In this document: piece by piece, positions 7,677 through 14,886 of the stretch
Layout: each line of letters opens with the position of its first letter
Numbering within the stretch: position 1 is the first letter of the stretch
Source: Victivallales bacterium
GTDB lineage: Bacteria; Verrucomicrobiota; Lentisphaeria; Oligosphaerales; Oligosphaeraceae
Reading direction: 5' to 3'
NCBI GenBank assembly: GCA_017548425.1
Contig: JAFZAB010000221.1
Span: 1 to 42,825, forward strand
DNA: 42,825 nt
Notes under the pieces: model-generated
What the model saw: the letters and a program-made list of their open reading frames with translations, nothing else
Told to the model about the DNA's origin: nothing
Database searches by the model: none
Position numbers and translations under genes: made by a program

Positions 7677-8840
7677 TCATACCATCACATATTCCACCTT
7701 TCGTGCTTCGTGGATAGTGGGTAACACAAGATGGCGGCGCATGCGCGTCACGGCTTCTTCGGGAACGACCGCGACGCGGTTGCGGTTGCGGCGGTATTGT
7801 TCATCAACCGATGTCTCCAAATAGACGATTCTTACGGCGGCACCATATTGCGCAAACAAACTCAATTGACGGTTGCGGATATCCGTCGAAATATTCGTCG
7901 CGTTCCAAAGAAACGACGTATGGTTGCGCAGAAATTCGCGGGCGCGGCTGTAGGCCAAGGAGACGACAGGCTCCTGCGGTTCGGTCGGCAGGACATGGAT
8001 CTCTTTGCGGATTTCGTCCAACGAAATCATCGGCAGTTCGGGATGGTTGCGACCAATCCACGTGTCCTTTCCCGTGCCTGGCAAACCAGCCATCATGACG
8101 ATTTCGCCCCATGTGTCATCCGCCACGACAGCTGACGCGTCGCGGCTTTTTCGCGAAAGAAACGCAAAACGACTTGTTTCGTCTGCAAATTTCGGCGGTT
8201 CTTTCAGACATTCAGCATGTTCCGCCGTCTCCATAAAGCGTTTGCATGCGTCCGACTCTTCCGTTGTTTTCGCCAAAGCAAGGCCAAGCACACCAAGCAG
8301 TTGCAACGAAAAATCTTCTACAAGAATTCCATGCGAAGACAATGACATTACGTTGAAGGTTGCTTCTGCATCCCCCTGTTTCAGAACGTCTTGGAACATC
8401 AGCAGCTTTTCGTGATGCTGCACCAGCAGACTGACGGCTTCGCGGAACGACAGCATGTCCATCGTGCCCGCCAGTTTGTAGTCCGTCCACAAACTATATC
8501 GCGCGAGTTCCGCGCCGCGCAGATCATGGTTCGGGGCAATCCACTGGCGTTTTATCCGCTTCGTCGTCAACGTCTTGCCGACATCATGCAGGAAGCAGGC
8601 CAGAAACACGATTTGGCGTTGACGGTCATTCAGAGAGCGGAATTCAGGCAGTCCGATCAGCCGTTCGCAAGCCGCTTGCGTGTTTGCGAGAACGTCACTG
8701 CCGTCTGTGGCGGACACATCCCGCGTCCGCCGCATGTCCGCGAACAGCTCCGGCCATTCAGCCTCCCACGCTGTCCAGCCAATCTGCCAGTTTGGCGCTG
8801 TCGGCATCGGCAACGGAATATTTATCATATCATCTTTCAT
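7677..8840 (-). CDS. HD-Pnk: HD phosphohydrolase fused to polynucleotide-kinase-like P-loop domain
   Basis: 387 residues in two parts. The N-terminal part (about 50-200) carries FLHDVGK (H85-D86), HD at 105-106 and HH at 142-143, typical of an HD metal phosphohydrolase, although the first histidine of the canonical H..HD..D pattern is not obvious. The C-terminal part (about 245-387) carries Walker A GLPGTGKD (252-259), SLDEIRKE with D275 in the position of the kinase general base, and an Arg-rich lid (RRNRNR at 350-355). This order matches HD-Pnk of Runella, which heals RNA/DNA ends by 2',3'-phosphoesterase and 5'-OH kinase activity. No ligase gene is adjacent. ATG 8840 lacks a clear ribosome site; ATG 8828 is an alternative start. 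Confidence 0.8.
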   Translation of the reverse strand: MKDDMINIPLPMPTAPNWQIGWTAWEAEWPELFADMRRTRDVSATDGSDVLANTQAACERLIGLPEFRSLNDRQRQIVFLACFLHDVGKTLTTKRIKRQWIAPNHDLRGAELARYSLWTDYKLAGTMDMLSFREAVSLLVQHHEKLLMFQDVLKQGDAEATFNVMSLSSHGILVEDFSLQLLGVLGLALAKTTEESDACKRFMETAEHAECLKEPPKFADETSRFAFLSRKSRDASAVVADDTWGEIVMMAGLPGTGKDTWIGRNHPELPMISLDEIRKEIHVLPTEPQEPVVSLAYSRAREFLRNHTSFLWNATNISTDIRNRQLSLFAQYGAAVRIVYLETSVDEQYRRNRNRVAVVPEEAVTRMRRHLVLPTIHEARKVEYVMV

Positions 8841-8865
8841 GTTATAGCATAATAAATTGCTTTAT

Positions 8866-9013
8866 GACATGAGACATGAGACGAGAGACGAGAAATCAGC
8901 GGAGACGAATAGACAAAAGACAAAAGGTAAGACACAACTGCTTATGTAACATCGTCTTATCGTCTAATAGTCTTACGTCTTTTGTTCACGTCTCACGTCT
9001 CACGTCTCACGTC
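8866..9013. repeat. two facing heptamer arrays with fold-back potential
   Basis: 8866-8893 is two GACATGA units followed by two GACGAGA units. 8987-9013 is 3.9 units of CACGTCT. Between them, ACAAAAGG..TAAGAC (about 8918-8931) is mirrored by GTCTTACGTCTTTTGT (about 8970-8985), so the whole 150 bp could form a long imperfect hairpin. It separates the 5' end of the HD-Pnk gene from the 3' end of the 899-residue secreted protein, both on the minus strand. Confidence 0.7.
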
Positions 9014-9070
9014 AAAACGCGCAATGGCAACGCCATTTCGCCCACATGTCTTTATGCTCCCCTAAGTGGC

Positions 9071-11770
9071 TTACCACTCTAGCAATCCTTCTCCTTTCAA
9101 TGAAACAACAAACGCTTTGTGTTTTTCAATCCATTTCACGTCGATCGGCTTGCCCTGCCATTTCACTTGGGGAGTCTCCGCATTCGCATCGGCGACTGGA
9201 ACATCCATCTCAATGCCAGAAACCAACACATCCGTCTCTTTGGACGGCCACAGATTCAGTTCGACGCTGTTCTCGCCATGCTTCGTGATGCCGCCCAACG
9301 CATGGACGATCACACCCGTCCGAATCATCTTCTTGTTGACGACAGGCGTTTCGCCAAACGCTTGCGGCATATAGAGTTCCACCGTTCCCGGATTGATGGC
9401 GGGGCCGCCTTTGCCGTGCGTTTTCAAGACAAAACTGTCGGGCAATAGGCCCCATTTCTTTGGATCATCGCCATCGCGTTCCTGCCAAGAGAATTGCAGG
9501 CCCGTAATCGTGATGCCAGCCGCCATTTTCCGCCAGTAATCAGCCGCCTTCTGGTTCGGCAGGACGTCGGCATATCGGTAGAGGGCGTTGCGATAGACGA
9601 GACCGCACCACTGGACGGGCAGTCCCACCCAGAACGGCGCAACCCACGCCGTGGAGCCCAAAACGGCAATCGTTCCATAGACACCATCCTTGTGGATGTT
9701 TGGCACGGGCGTTTCAAGATAGACGAACGGAACGCCCGTCAGCGCCCAATATTCCGCTTCCCGCAGATATTTGGAATCGCCCGAAATGGCATAGGCAACA
9801 GTGCACAAATCAAGCAGATAGGCAGATGCGAGAATGTCGGGCGTGTGCAACGGAATCTCCCACGTCTGGGCGCCGCGCGGCACATCGCCACGATACAAAT
9901 CAAGCACTTTGTCAACGACCGTCAGATACTTCTTGCGGTATTCCACATTGCCGGAAGCCAACGCGTAACGGGCGGCTGTCAGCAAGCGATTGGCCGTCAA
10001 ACCATTCGCGTGGTCCGTCCAATGCGTGGAGCCGTAATCCTTCGCGGGCGGCATCGGCGCGACATATTTCGAACTGCCGTCTTCGCGGATATTGTCCAAC
10101 TGGCCGTTCGCACTGCTTTCGATGACATTCAGCCAGTTTTCCGCGTAATTCGCGTAAAGGAAGCTATATAGATTCTCATAGTCGTGCCCCACGCTTGTGC
10201 CGTAATCGCCTTTCGGGAAGGTCGGCAGCGTTTCGGCGATACAGTTGCGCAGACGTTCCGCCAGCTTGGCGTCCTTCGTCTTGCAGGCGATGTAGTCCAT
10301 TTCTACAATTGCGTCATAGACGCGTTTTGGCGCGAAGTGCCCCATTCCCTGAATGTAGGCATGTCGCCATTCCATACCCATGTGAATCGCCGAATCCAGC
10401 CAGCCATGGGCCAGCAGCTCAATCGCCCCTTGGAAACCGTCTTCGAACGACGGCACATCCGGAAGCGGATGGCGCATCATGTAATTCGCCAACGGCGCCG
10501 CCATCGAGCCATCGCCAATGCCAGCGATCAATGTGGCGTTCAATGCAATCCCTTTGTTTGCTTCCACAGGCATTGCCTCATAAATACGGAAGTCGTTCTC
10601 AAGTCGTCCATTCTGCATGCCGGGCGCCCACAATGCGAACAGATGGCCGCCAGAATTGAACTGACGGTCCGGCGAATCAAAAATCGTCGCGGGAAACGCG
10701 TTGTAATCCCATGAAAGCGACATCCAATGTTCTTTGTAGGAAATCGCCATCAATGGGAAAGCCAATTTATAATCATCGACCATCAAGCGATTTGCGTCCT
10801 TTCCCCGGACATCTTTTTCGTCACTCGACGGCTCATCGACAAGATATTCGACGCCCGCCAGCAAGGCCTGGCTCTTGTGTTCGCCAAATCCACCCGCTCC
10901 CGGAAACAACGTCACAAACGGGACATGCAAAATTTCACGCGGCTTGTCCGTAACGAATACCGTCTTGATATCAACGGCGTTGCCAGGCAGCGCGGTGAAG
11001 ACTCGCGTCGCCGTCCATGCCGCTCCGCCTGCATCCGTGAATTTCGCCGTAACGGTCATGGATCGCATTGTTTTCTGGATTGTCGTTCCCGCTTTCGTCA
11101 AATCATATGTCCATGGTTTGCCGTCGATCATGCAAGCAAACTGCGGTTTGAGATGGGACGTCGCCATCATCTCGCCATCGACTTTGACGGCGAACGCGTC
11201 CCATTGGTTCAACTTGTGGCGAATCTCCAAGCGACCGTTCCACAGCGTCGCATCGTCGTCGGCCTGTTGGAACACCCCGCCGAATTCCCAGGAAGGCTTG
11301 AATTTGGCGATCATCGGCCGAGCCATGATGGTGGCGACCGTCATTTCCCCATGGCCGACGCATGGATCAATGCGCAGACGGCATTTTGCGTCAGGCCGCG
11401 GGATGATGGTGGATGAAACCGTCCATTCGTTCTTTTTGTCATTGTGGAGGCGATTTTCACGGGTTGCGGAGAATCCGTCACCGTAGAACAATTCAAAACT
11501 CTCCGACGTTCCCTTAAAGCGGATGATGATTTCCACCTTGTCATAATCACCGTCAGGCAATTTCGGAATCACAGGCCCTTCGATGATTGGATCTTCGCCA
11601 CCATTGCTCAAAGCATAGAAACCCTCTGGTCTGGCTTCCGTCTTCTCGACATGGGAGTTGCCGCGCCATCCGCAGGAATTCCCGTTGCGGAAATCGAACA
11701 GCATGACTTCACTCTGTGCGGAAACGATTGCCGCTGACATAACGGCCAACACTGCTAGCATCTGTCTCAT
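9071..11770 (-). CDS. large secreted protein of unknown function, possibly glycan-active
   Basis: 899 residues. I do not recognise a named family. A signal peptide is clear (hydrophobic 3-16, likely cleavage after VSA at about 18). Residues about 20-400 look beta-rich. About 410-760 are helical with many Trp, Tyr and His (for example HWTDHANG and WEIPLHTPDIL), which resembles an (alpha/alpha) toroid of glycan lyases or hydrolases. The remainder is beta-rich. This is a structural impression, not a family assignment. ATG 11770 has AAAGGAG at ideal spacing. The exported nitroreductase ends 33 bp upstream, so the two are probably one operon. A small hairpin (AGTGG, CTTA, CCACT) overlaps the stop codon. 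Confidence 0.85.
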   Translation of the reverse strand: MRQMLAVLAVMSAAIVSAQSEVMLFDFRNGNSCGWRGNSHVEKTEARPEGFYALSNGGEDPIIEGPVIPKLPDGDYDKVEIIIRFKGTSESFELFYGDGFSATRENRLHNDKKNEWTVSSTIIPRPDAKCRLRIDPCVGHGEMTVATIMARPMIAKFKPSWEFGGVFQQADDDATLWNGRLEIRHKLNQWDAFAVKVDGEMMATSHLKPQFACMIDGKPWTYDLTKAGTTIQKTMRSMTVTAKFTDAGGAAWTATRVFTALPGNAVDIKTVFVTDKPREILHVPFVTLFPGAGGFGEHKSQALLAGVEYLVDEPSSDEKDVRGKDANRLMVDDYKLAFPLMAISYKEHWMSLSWDYNAFPATIFDSPDRQFNSGGHLFALWAPGMQNGRLENDFRIYEAMPVEANKGIALNATLIAGIGDGSMAAPLANYMMRHPLPDVPSFEDGFQGAIELLAHGWLDSAIHMGMEWRHAYIQGMGHFAPKRVYDAIVEMDYIACKTKDAKLAERLRNCIAETLPTFPKGDYGTSVGHDYENLYSFLYANYAENWLNVIESSANGQLDNIREDGSSKYVAPMPPAKDYGSTHWTDHANGLTANRLLTAARYALASGNVEYRKKYLTVVDKVLDLYRGDVPRGAQTWEIPLHTPDILASAYLLDLCTVAYAISGDSKYLREAEYWALTGVPFVYLETPVPNIHKDGVYGTIAVLGSTAWVAPFWVGLPVQWCGLVYRNALYRYADVLPNQKAADYWRKMAAGITITGLQFSWQERDGDDPKKWGLLPDSFVLKTHGKGGPAINPGTVELYMPQAFGETPVVNKKMIRTGVIVHALGGITKHGENSVELNLWPSKETDVLVSGIEMDVPVADANAETPQVKWQGKPIDVKWIEKHKAFVVSLKGEGLLEW

Positions 11771-11803
11771 GTCGTTCTCCTTTATTTATCGATGGTTACG
11801 AAT

Positions 11804-12439
11804 TTAGTCCTGCGGCACGCCGATGGGCATGCAAAGCGTCACGACCTTTCCTTCCGCAAGCTTCAGCGCGGGAGCAAGTTCGGCGTTGTTGAAACTGCCG
11901 CGCGCACATGCGCCAAGCCCCATGGAGGCACAGGCCAAATAGACGTTCTGCGCCGCGAAGCCCGTGTCCAGTTTCGCCCATTCCATGATGTTCGGCCTCT
12001 TGTCGCCAATGGCGGGAATCACATTCGTGTTGAACACGAACACAATTGTCATCGGAGCGTTCACGGCGAAGGCCTGCCGTTTCGCATCGCCTGTCTTGCC
12101 GCGCAAATCATCGTTGGAAACTCTCAACAACGCATGCTCCAACGGTTCATAGAGCCACGCGCCATCCGCTTTGACGACGTACAGTTCCACGCCCTGCTTG
12201 TTCAAGGCGGAAGGAGCCGTCCGCATACCTGCGCGATTGAAGCCGAAACCAGCCCACAGCAAATCGCCAAGCTTCTGCTCCGCAATAGGTTCCGCCTTGA
12301 ATTTACGCGTCGAATGACGTGCGCTCAACGCCTCCATCAACGGCATTCCGCCGATTTTCGTCGGCGACGGCAACGTGATTTTGGTCTGCCCGAACACCGT
12401 CAAACTGACCACTGCCAACAACGCGCATAAATTCTTCAT
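11804..12439 (-). CDS. exported nitroreductase-family protein (SagB/ThcOx-like)
   Basis: 211 residues, an FMN-dependent nitroreductase fold. The family start RHSTRKF (about 41-47), the segment RTAPSALNKQG followed by ELYVV, and ASMGLGACARG near the end are typical. A signal peptide (1-17, ending FGQ) is unusual, because most nitroreductases are cytoplasmic; it would place the enzyme in the periplasm. ATG 12439 follows AGGAGG perfectly. It precedes the 899-residue secreted protein by 33 bp in a likely operon. Possible roles are redox chemistry on quinones, nitro compounds or a peptide/azoline substrate; none is shown by the sequence. Confidence 0.88.
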   Translation of the reverse strand: MKNLCALLAVVSLTVFGQTKITLPSPTKIGGMPLMEALSARHSTRKFKAEPIAEQKLGDLLWAGFGFNRAGMRTAPSALNKQGVELYVVKADGAWLYEPLEHALLRVSNDDLRGKTGDAKRQAFAVNAPMTIVFVFNTNVIPAIGDKRPNIMEWAKLDTGFAAQNVYLACASMGLGACARGSFNNAELAPALKLAEGKVVTLCMPIGVPQD

Positions 12440-12492
12440 GATGTCCTCCTGTTCAGTTCAAAATCGCTATTGTTTAATACATAAACCATAAT

Positions 12493-12542
12493 GGGAGGGA
12501 CGCGCTCCTGCGCGTCCGGTCGCACTGGAGTGCGATCCTCCT
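12493..12542. repeat. REP-like double hairpin
   Basis: GGACGCG (12498-12504) pairs with CGCGTCC (12511-12517), and TCGCACT (12520-12526) pairs with AGTGCGA (12529-12535). GGAGG (12494-12498) and CCTCC (12537-12541) could close a three-way junction around them. It resembles repetitive extragenic palindromes. It lies upstream of the nitroreductase gene and downstream of the NagD-like gene. Confidence 0.65.
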
Positions 12543-12578
12543 AACCATAAATCATTTAGCCATAAGCCATTAGCCATT
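12543..12578. repeat. heptamer array of AGCCATT type
   Basis: Five 7-nt units (AACCATA, AATCATT, one extra T, AGCCATA, AGCCATT, AGCCATT). The string TAACCATAAATCAT is shared with 41761-41774. Stop triplets recur once per unit on the plus strand and in most units on the minus strand. Confidence 0.75.
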
Positions 12579-12588
12579 AGCCCCAATT

Positions 12589-12607
12589 ATAAAACCGACG
12601 GTTTTAT
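12589..12607 (-). terminator. hairpin overlapping the stop of the NagD-like gene
   Basis: ATAAAACCG (12589-12597) and CGGTTTTAT (12599-12607) are perfect complements. On the minus strand the stem starts at the stop codon (12604-12606) and ends in TTTTAT, which resembles a short intrinsic terminator. Confidence 0.5.
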
Positions 12608-13380
12608 ATTTTGGGAATATCTCCGACGCCGTCCAGAACGTATGTCGGGCGGTAGCCGAAACTCGTCATGCTCTGCCGCGTCGTCACGCCGCTCAAGACG
12701 AGAACGGTCTCGAATTCGGATTCGATGCCCGCCAGAATATCCGTGTCCATGCGGTCGCCGATGATGACCGTCTCTTCGGGGCTTGTGCCCAACAGCTTCA
12801 CGGCGTGGCGCATCATCAGCGGATTCGGCTTGCCGAGAAAATAGGCGGTCTTGCCTGTCGCCAGTTCAATTGGCTTCACGAGCGCACCCGTCGCGGGAAC
12901 GATGCCGCGCTCCGTCGGGCCTGTCAAATCCGGATTCGTTCCAATCAGCATCGCGCCACGTTGCACAAGACCGACGGCGTCTTCGATTTTTTCATAGCTG
13001 TACGTACGCGTTTCGCCGATGACTACATAGTCCGGATCAACGTTGTTCATCGTCAATCCCGCCTGATACAACGCCTGGATGAGGCCCGCTTCGCCGATGA
13101 CGAACACGCTTCCGCCGGGCTTTTGCTGAGCGAGAAAACTCGCTGTCGATAAGGCACTTGTGTAAAAATGTGATTCATCGACATCGACGCCGAGCCGCGA
13201 CAGTTTCTGGCTCAGTTCACGCGGCGAACGTTCGCTACTGTTCGTCAAAAACAAATATTTCTTATTGTTTTCTTTCAGCCAATTGATGAATTCAATCGCT
13301 CCCGGCAGCAGGTTGTTGCCGTGGTAGATCACACCGTCCATATCGCTGATGAACGCTGTTTTGTCATGTAGTTTGTGCAT
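12604..13380 (-). CDS. nagD: HAD-IIA phosphatase, NagD-like
   Basis: 258-residue haloacid-dehalogenase hydrolase of subfamily IIA, probably dephosphorylating a nucleotide or sugar phosphate in the cytoplasm. Motif I is DMDGVIYHG (13-21) with nucleophile D13 and acid/base D15. Motif II is TNSS (46-49), motif III the GKPNP segment, and motif IV GDRMDTDI. Length and sequence closely follow E. coli NagD, including FYTSA and VVIGETR. ATG 13380 has AGGAGG at good spacing. The CrtI-like flavoprotein ends 24 bp upstream, so they are likely co-transcribed. No N-acetylglucosamine genes adjoin it, so the symbol reflects family similarity only. Confidence 0.9.
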   Translation of the reverse strand: MHKLHDKTAFISDMDGVIYHGNNLLPGAIEFINWLKENNKKYLFLTNSSERSPRELSQKLSRLGVDVDESHFYTSALSTASFLAQQKPGGSVFVIGEAGLIQALYQAGLTMNNVDPDYVVIGETRTYSYEKIEDAVGLVQRGAMLIGTNPDLTGPTERGIVPATGALVKPIELATGKTAYFLGKPNPLMMRHAVKLLGTSPEETVIIGDRMDTDILAGIESEFETVLVLSGVTTRQSMTSFGYRPTYVLDGVGDIPKI

Positions 13381-13404
13381 AATCCGCCTCCTGCATATCT
13401 CCTT

Positions 13405-14787
13405 CTAACGCAACATGTAGCGATTGGCAATCACAACGCCGCTCAACAGGGAGCCGACGATGCCCAAATAGCCTTGGTCGCTACCGCATAAATACAAATT
13501 GGGAATGGACGTCCGGCCGTCCTTTTTCTTATCCGGCGAGCCGTAAATCGAACCGCCGACACGCCCCGTGTATCGCTCCAACGTCAATGGCGAAAACATC
13601 TCGCGCCGTTTGACATGCGCATTGAAGGTTGGATATGGTTCTTCCAAGACCGTTTGCTGACGATCCATGATGCGTTCTTTTTCCGTTTGGTAAGCACTCT
13701 TGTCCAATGACTTCCAAACATGATAATTTGCCAGATGGGACATGCGGACAATCGGTCCGCCGTCCGTTTCATGGACGCCTTGGAAATTTTCAGGCATGCA
13801 CAGCACATAACTGTCCATGTCAACGGAATCGTTCTTCGGCGGAGCATAATGGAAGCTTGGACAGGTACTGACAAATTGGATGCTTTCCATCATGCCAAGC
13901 TCCGCGGCGGGCGTGTCCAATTCAAACAGCGTCTCCGTATAGGCCAGCGCCCCATGACGCGGCATTTCCAACGATGGCGACGGCAACAGCGACATCGTCT
14001 CCGGATAACCTGCGCAGGATAAAACATTGCGTGCGGACAGTTCTTCGCCGTTGTCCAACAACACGGAAGAGACCAATCCATTTTCCAAACGAATCGCCTG
14101 CACGGTGGTGCCCATGCTCAATTCGACGCCGTTTTCTTCCAACCGCCGCGTGAAGTTCGCGATGAACCGCTCCATGCCGTAAGCGGGACGGCACAGCCCT
14201 TCGAAGAAAATGCTTCTGAACACGATGCAGAACTGATGGAAGTCCATGTCATCCACCCAGCAGCTTCCATAGAGCATCACGGGGCAAAGCAGCATCTCTC
14301 GAAGCTCTTCATCTGGAATGACTTCTGTAAGAATCTTTCGTGCAGAGAGATAACCGAGCAACGGATTGAAGCAGTCATCGTCGCGGATCATTTGCGCCAA
14401 CTGGTCGAAACCGTCCATCGAACGCGGGAAATTCTGCCGGACGCTTTCGCGCAATGTCTCAAAATCGTTGTCGAACCACAGAATCGCGTTTGGAAATTTC
14501 ACGCAGGAGCGTTTTTGTGGGCAGAGTTCAAGCTCTTCACGACGGATCCGCAGCTGCCGCAGCAATGTGTTCAACGGCGCGGAATGGTCGTTTGGATTCG
14601 CGAGATTGGTCATCGCATGGAGGCCGATGTCATAGCAACGTCCGCCGCGGTGATAGTACGAATTCATGCCGCCCGCGAAACGTTGGCGATCAACAATCCG
14701 CACGCGCTTTCCATACTGGCTGAGCCGTATTCCGGCCGCCAGCCCCGAAAGCCCCGCCCCGATGATGATGACATCGTATGATTCCAT
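13405..14787 (-). CDS. CrtI/phytoene-desaturase-like FAD-dependent oxidoreductase
   Basis: 460-residue flavoprotein of the amine-oxidase/phytoene-dehydrogenase superfamily. The FAD-binding beta-alpha-beta motif GAGLSGLAAG is at 11-20, followed by GGMNSYY (39-45) and the C-terminal FAD motif LYLCGSDQGYLGIVGSLLSG. It is cytoplasmic or membrane-associated. No other carotenoid gene is present and its partner is a NagD-like phosphatase, so a carotenoid role is unsupported; many such proteins are uncharacterised desaturases, isomerases or saturases. ATG 14787 has no strong ribosome site. Confidence 0.88.
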   Translation of the reverse strand: MESYDVIIIGAGLSGLAAGIRLSQYGKRVRIVDRQRFAGGMNSYYHRGGRCYDIGLHAMTNLANPNDHSAPLNTLLRQLRIRREELELCPQKRSCVKFPNAILWFDNDFETLRESVRQNFPRSMDGFDQLAQMIRDDDCFNPLLGYLSARKILTEVIPDEELREMLLCPVMLYGSCWVDDMDFHQFCIVFRSIFFEGLCRPAYGMERFIANFTRRLEENGVELSMGTTVQAIRLENGLVSSVLLDNGEELSARNVLSCAGYPETMSLLPSPSLEMPRHGALAYTETLFELDTPAAELGMMESIQFVSTCPSFHYAPPKNDSVDMDSYVLCMPENFQGVHETDGGPIVRMSHLANYHVWKSLDKSAYQTEKERIMDRQQTVLEEPYPTFNAHVKRREMFSPLTLERYTGRVGGSIYGSPDKKKDGRTSIPNLYLCGSDQGYLGIVGSLLSGVVIANRYMLR

Positions 14788-14814
14788 TCACGTTATCGTT
14801 TATTCATAAGTGCA

Positions 14815-14877
14815 AATGGACACGGATGTTAGTTTTGACTAATACCAACATTCGTGTCCATTCGTGTCCATTCGTGG
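14815..14877. repeat. 16-bp inverted repeat leading into a decamer array
   Basis: AATGGACACGGATGTT (14815-14830) pairs with AACATTCGTGTCCATT (14847-14862) with one mismatch. The right arm is the start of three ATTCGTG decamers (14848-14877), the same array as at 91-120 and 5139-5167. It lies in the 99-bp gap between the ftsH stop and the flavoprotein start and could fold as a hairpin in either transcript. Confidence 0.7.
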
Positions 14878-14886
14878 TTCTTTTAT

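Noticed and set aside
13405..14787. Carotenoid biosynthesis function
   Set aside because: Only the general CrtI-like fold is seen; no phytoene synthase or related gene adjoins it.
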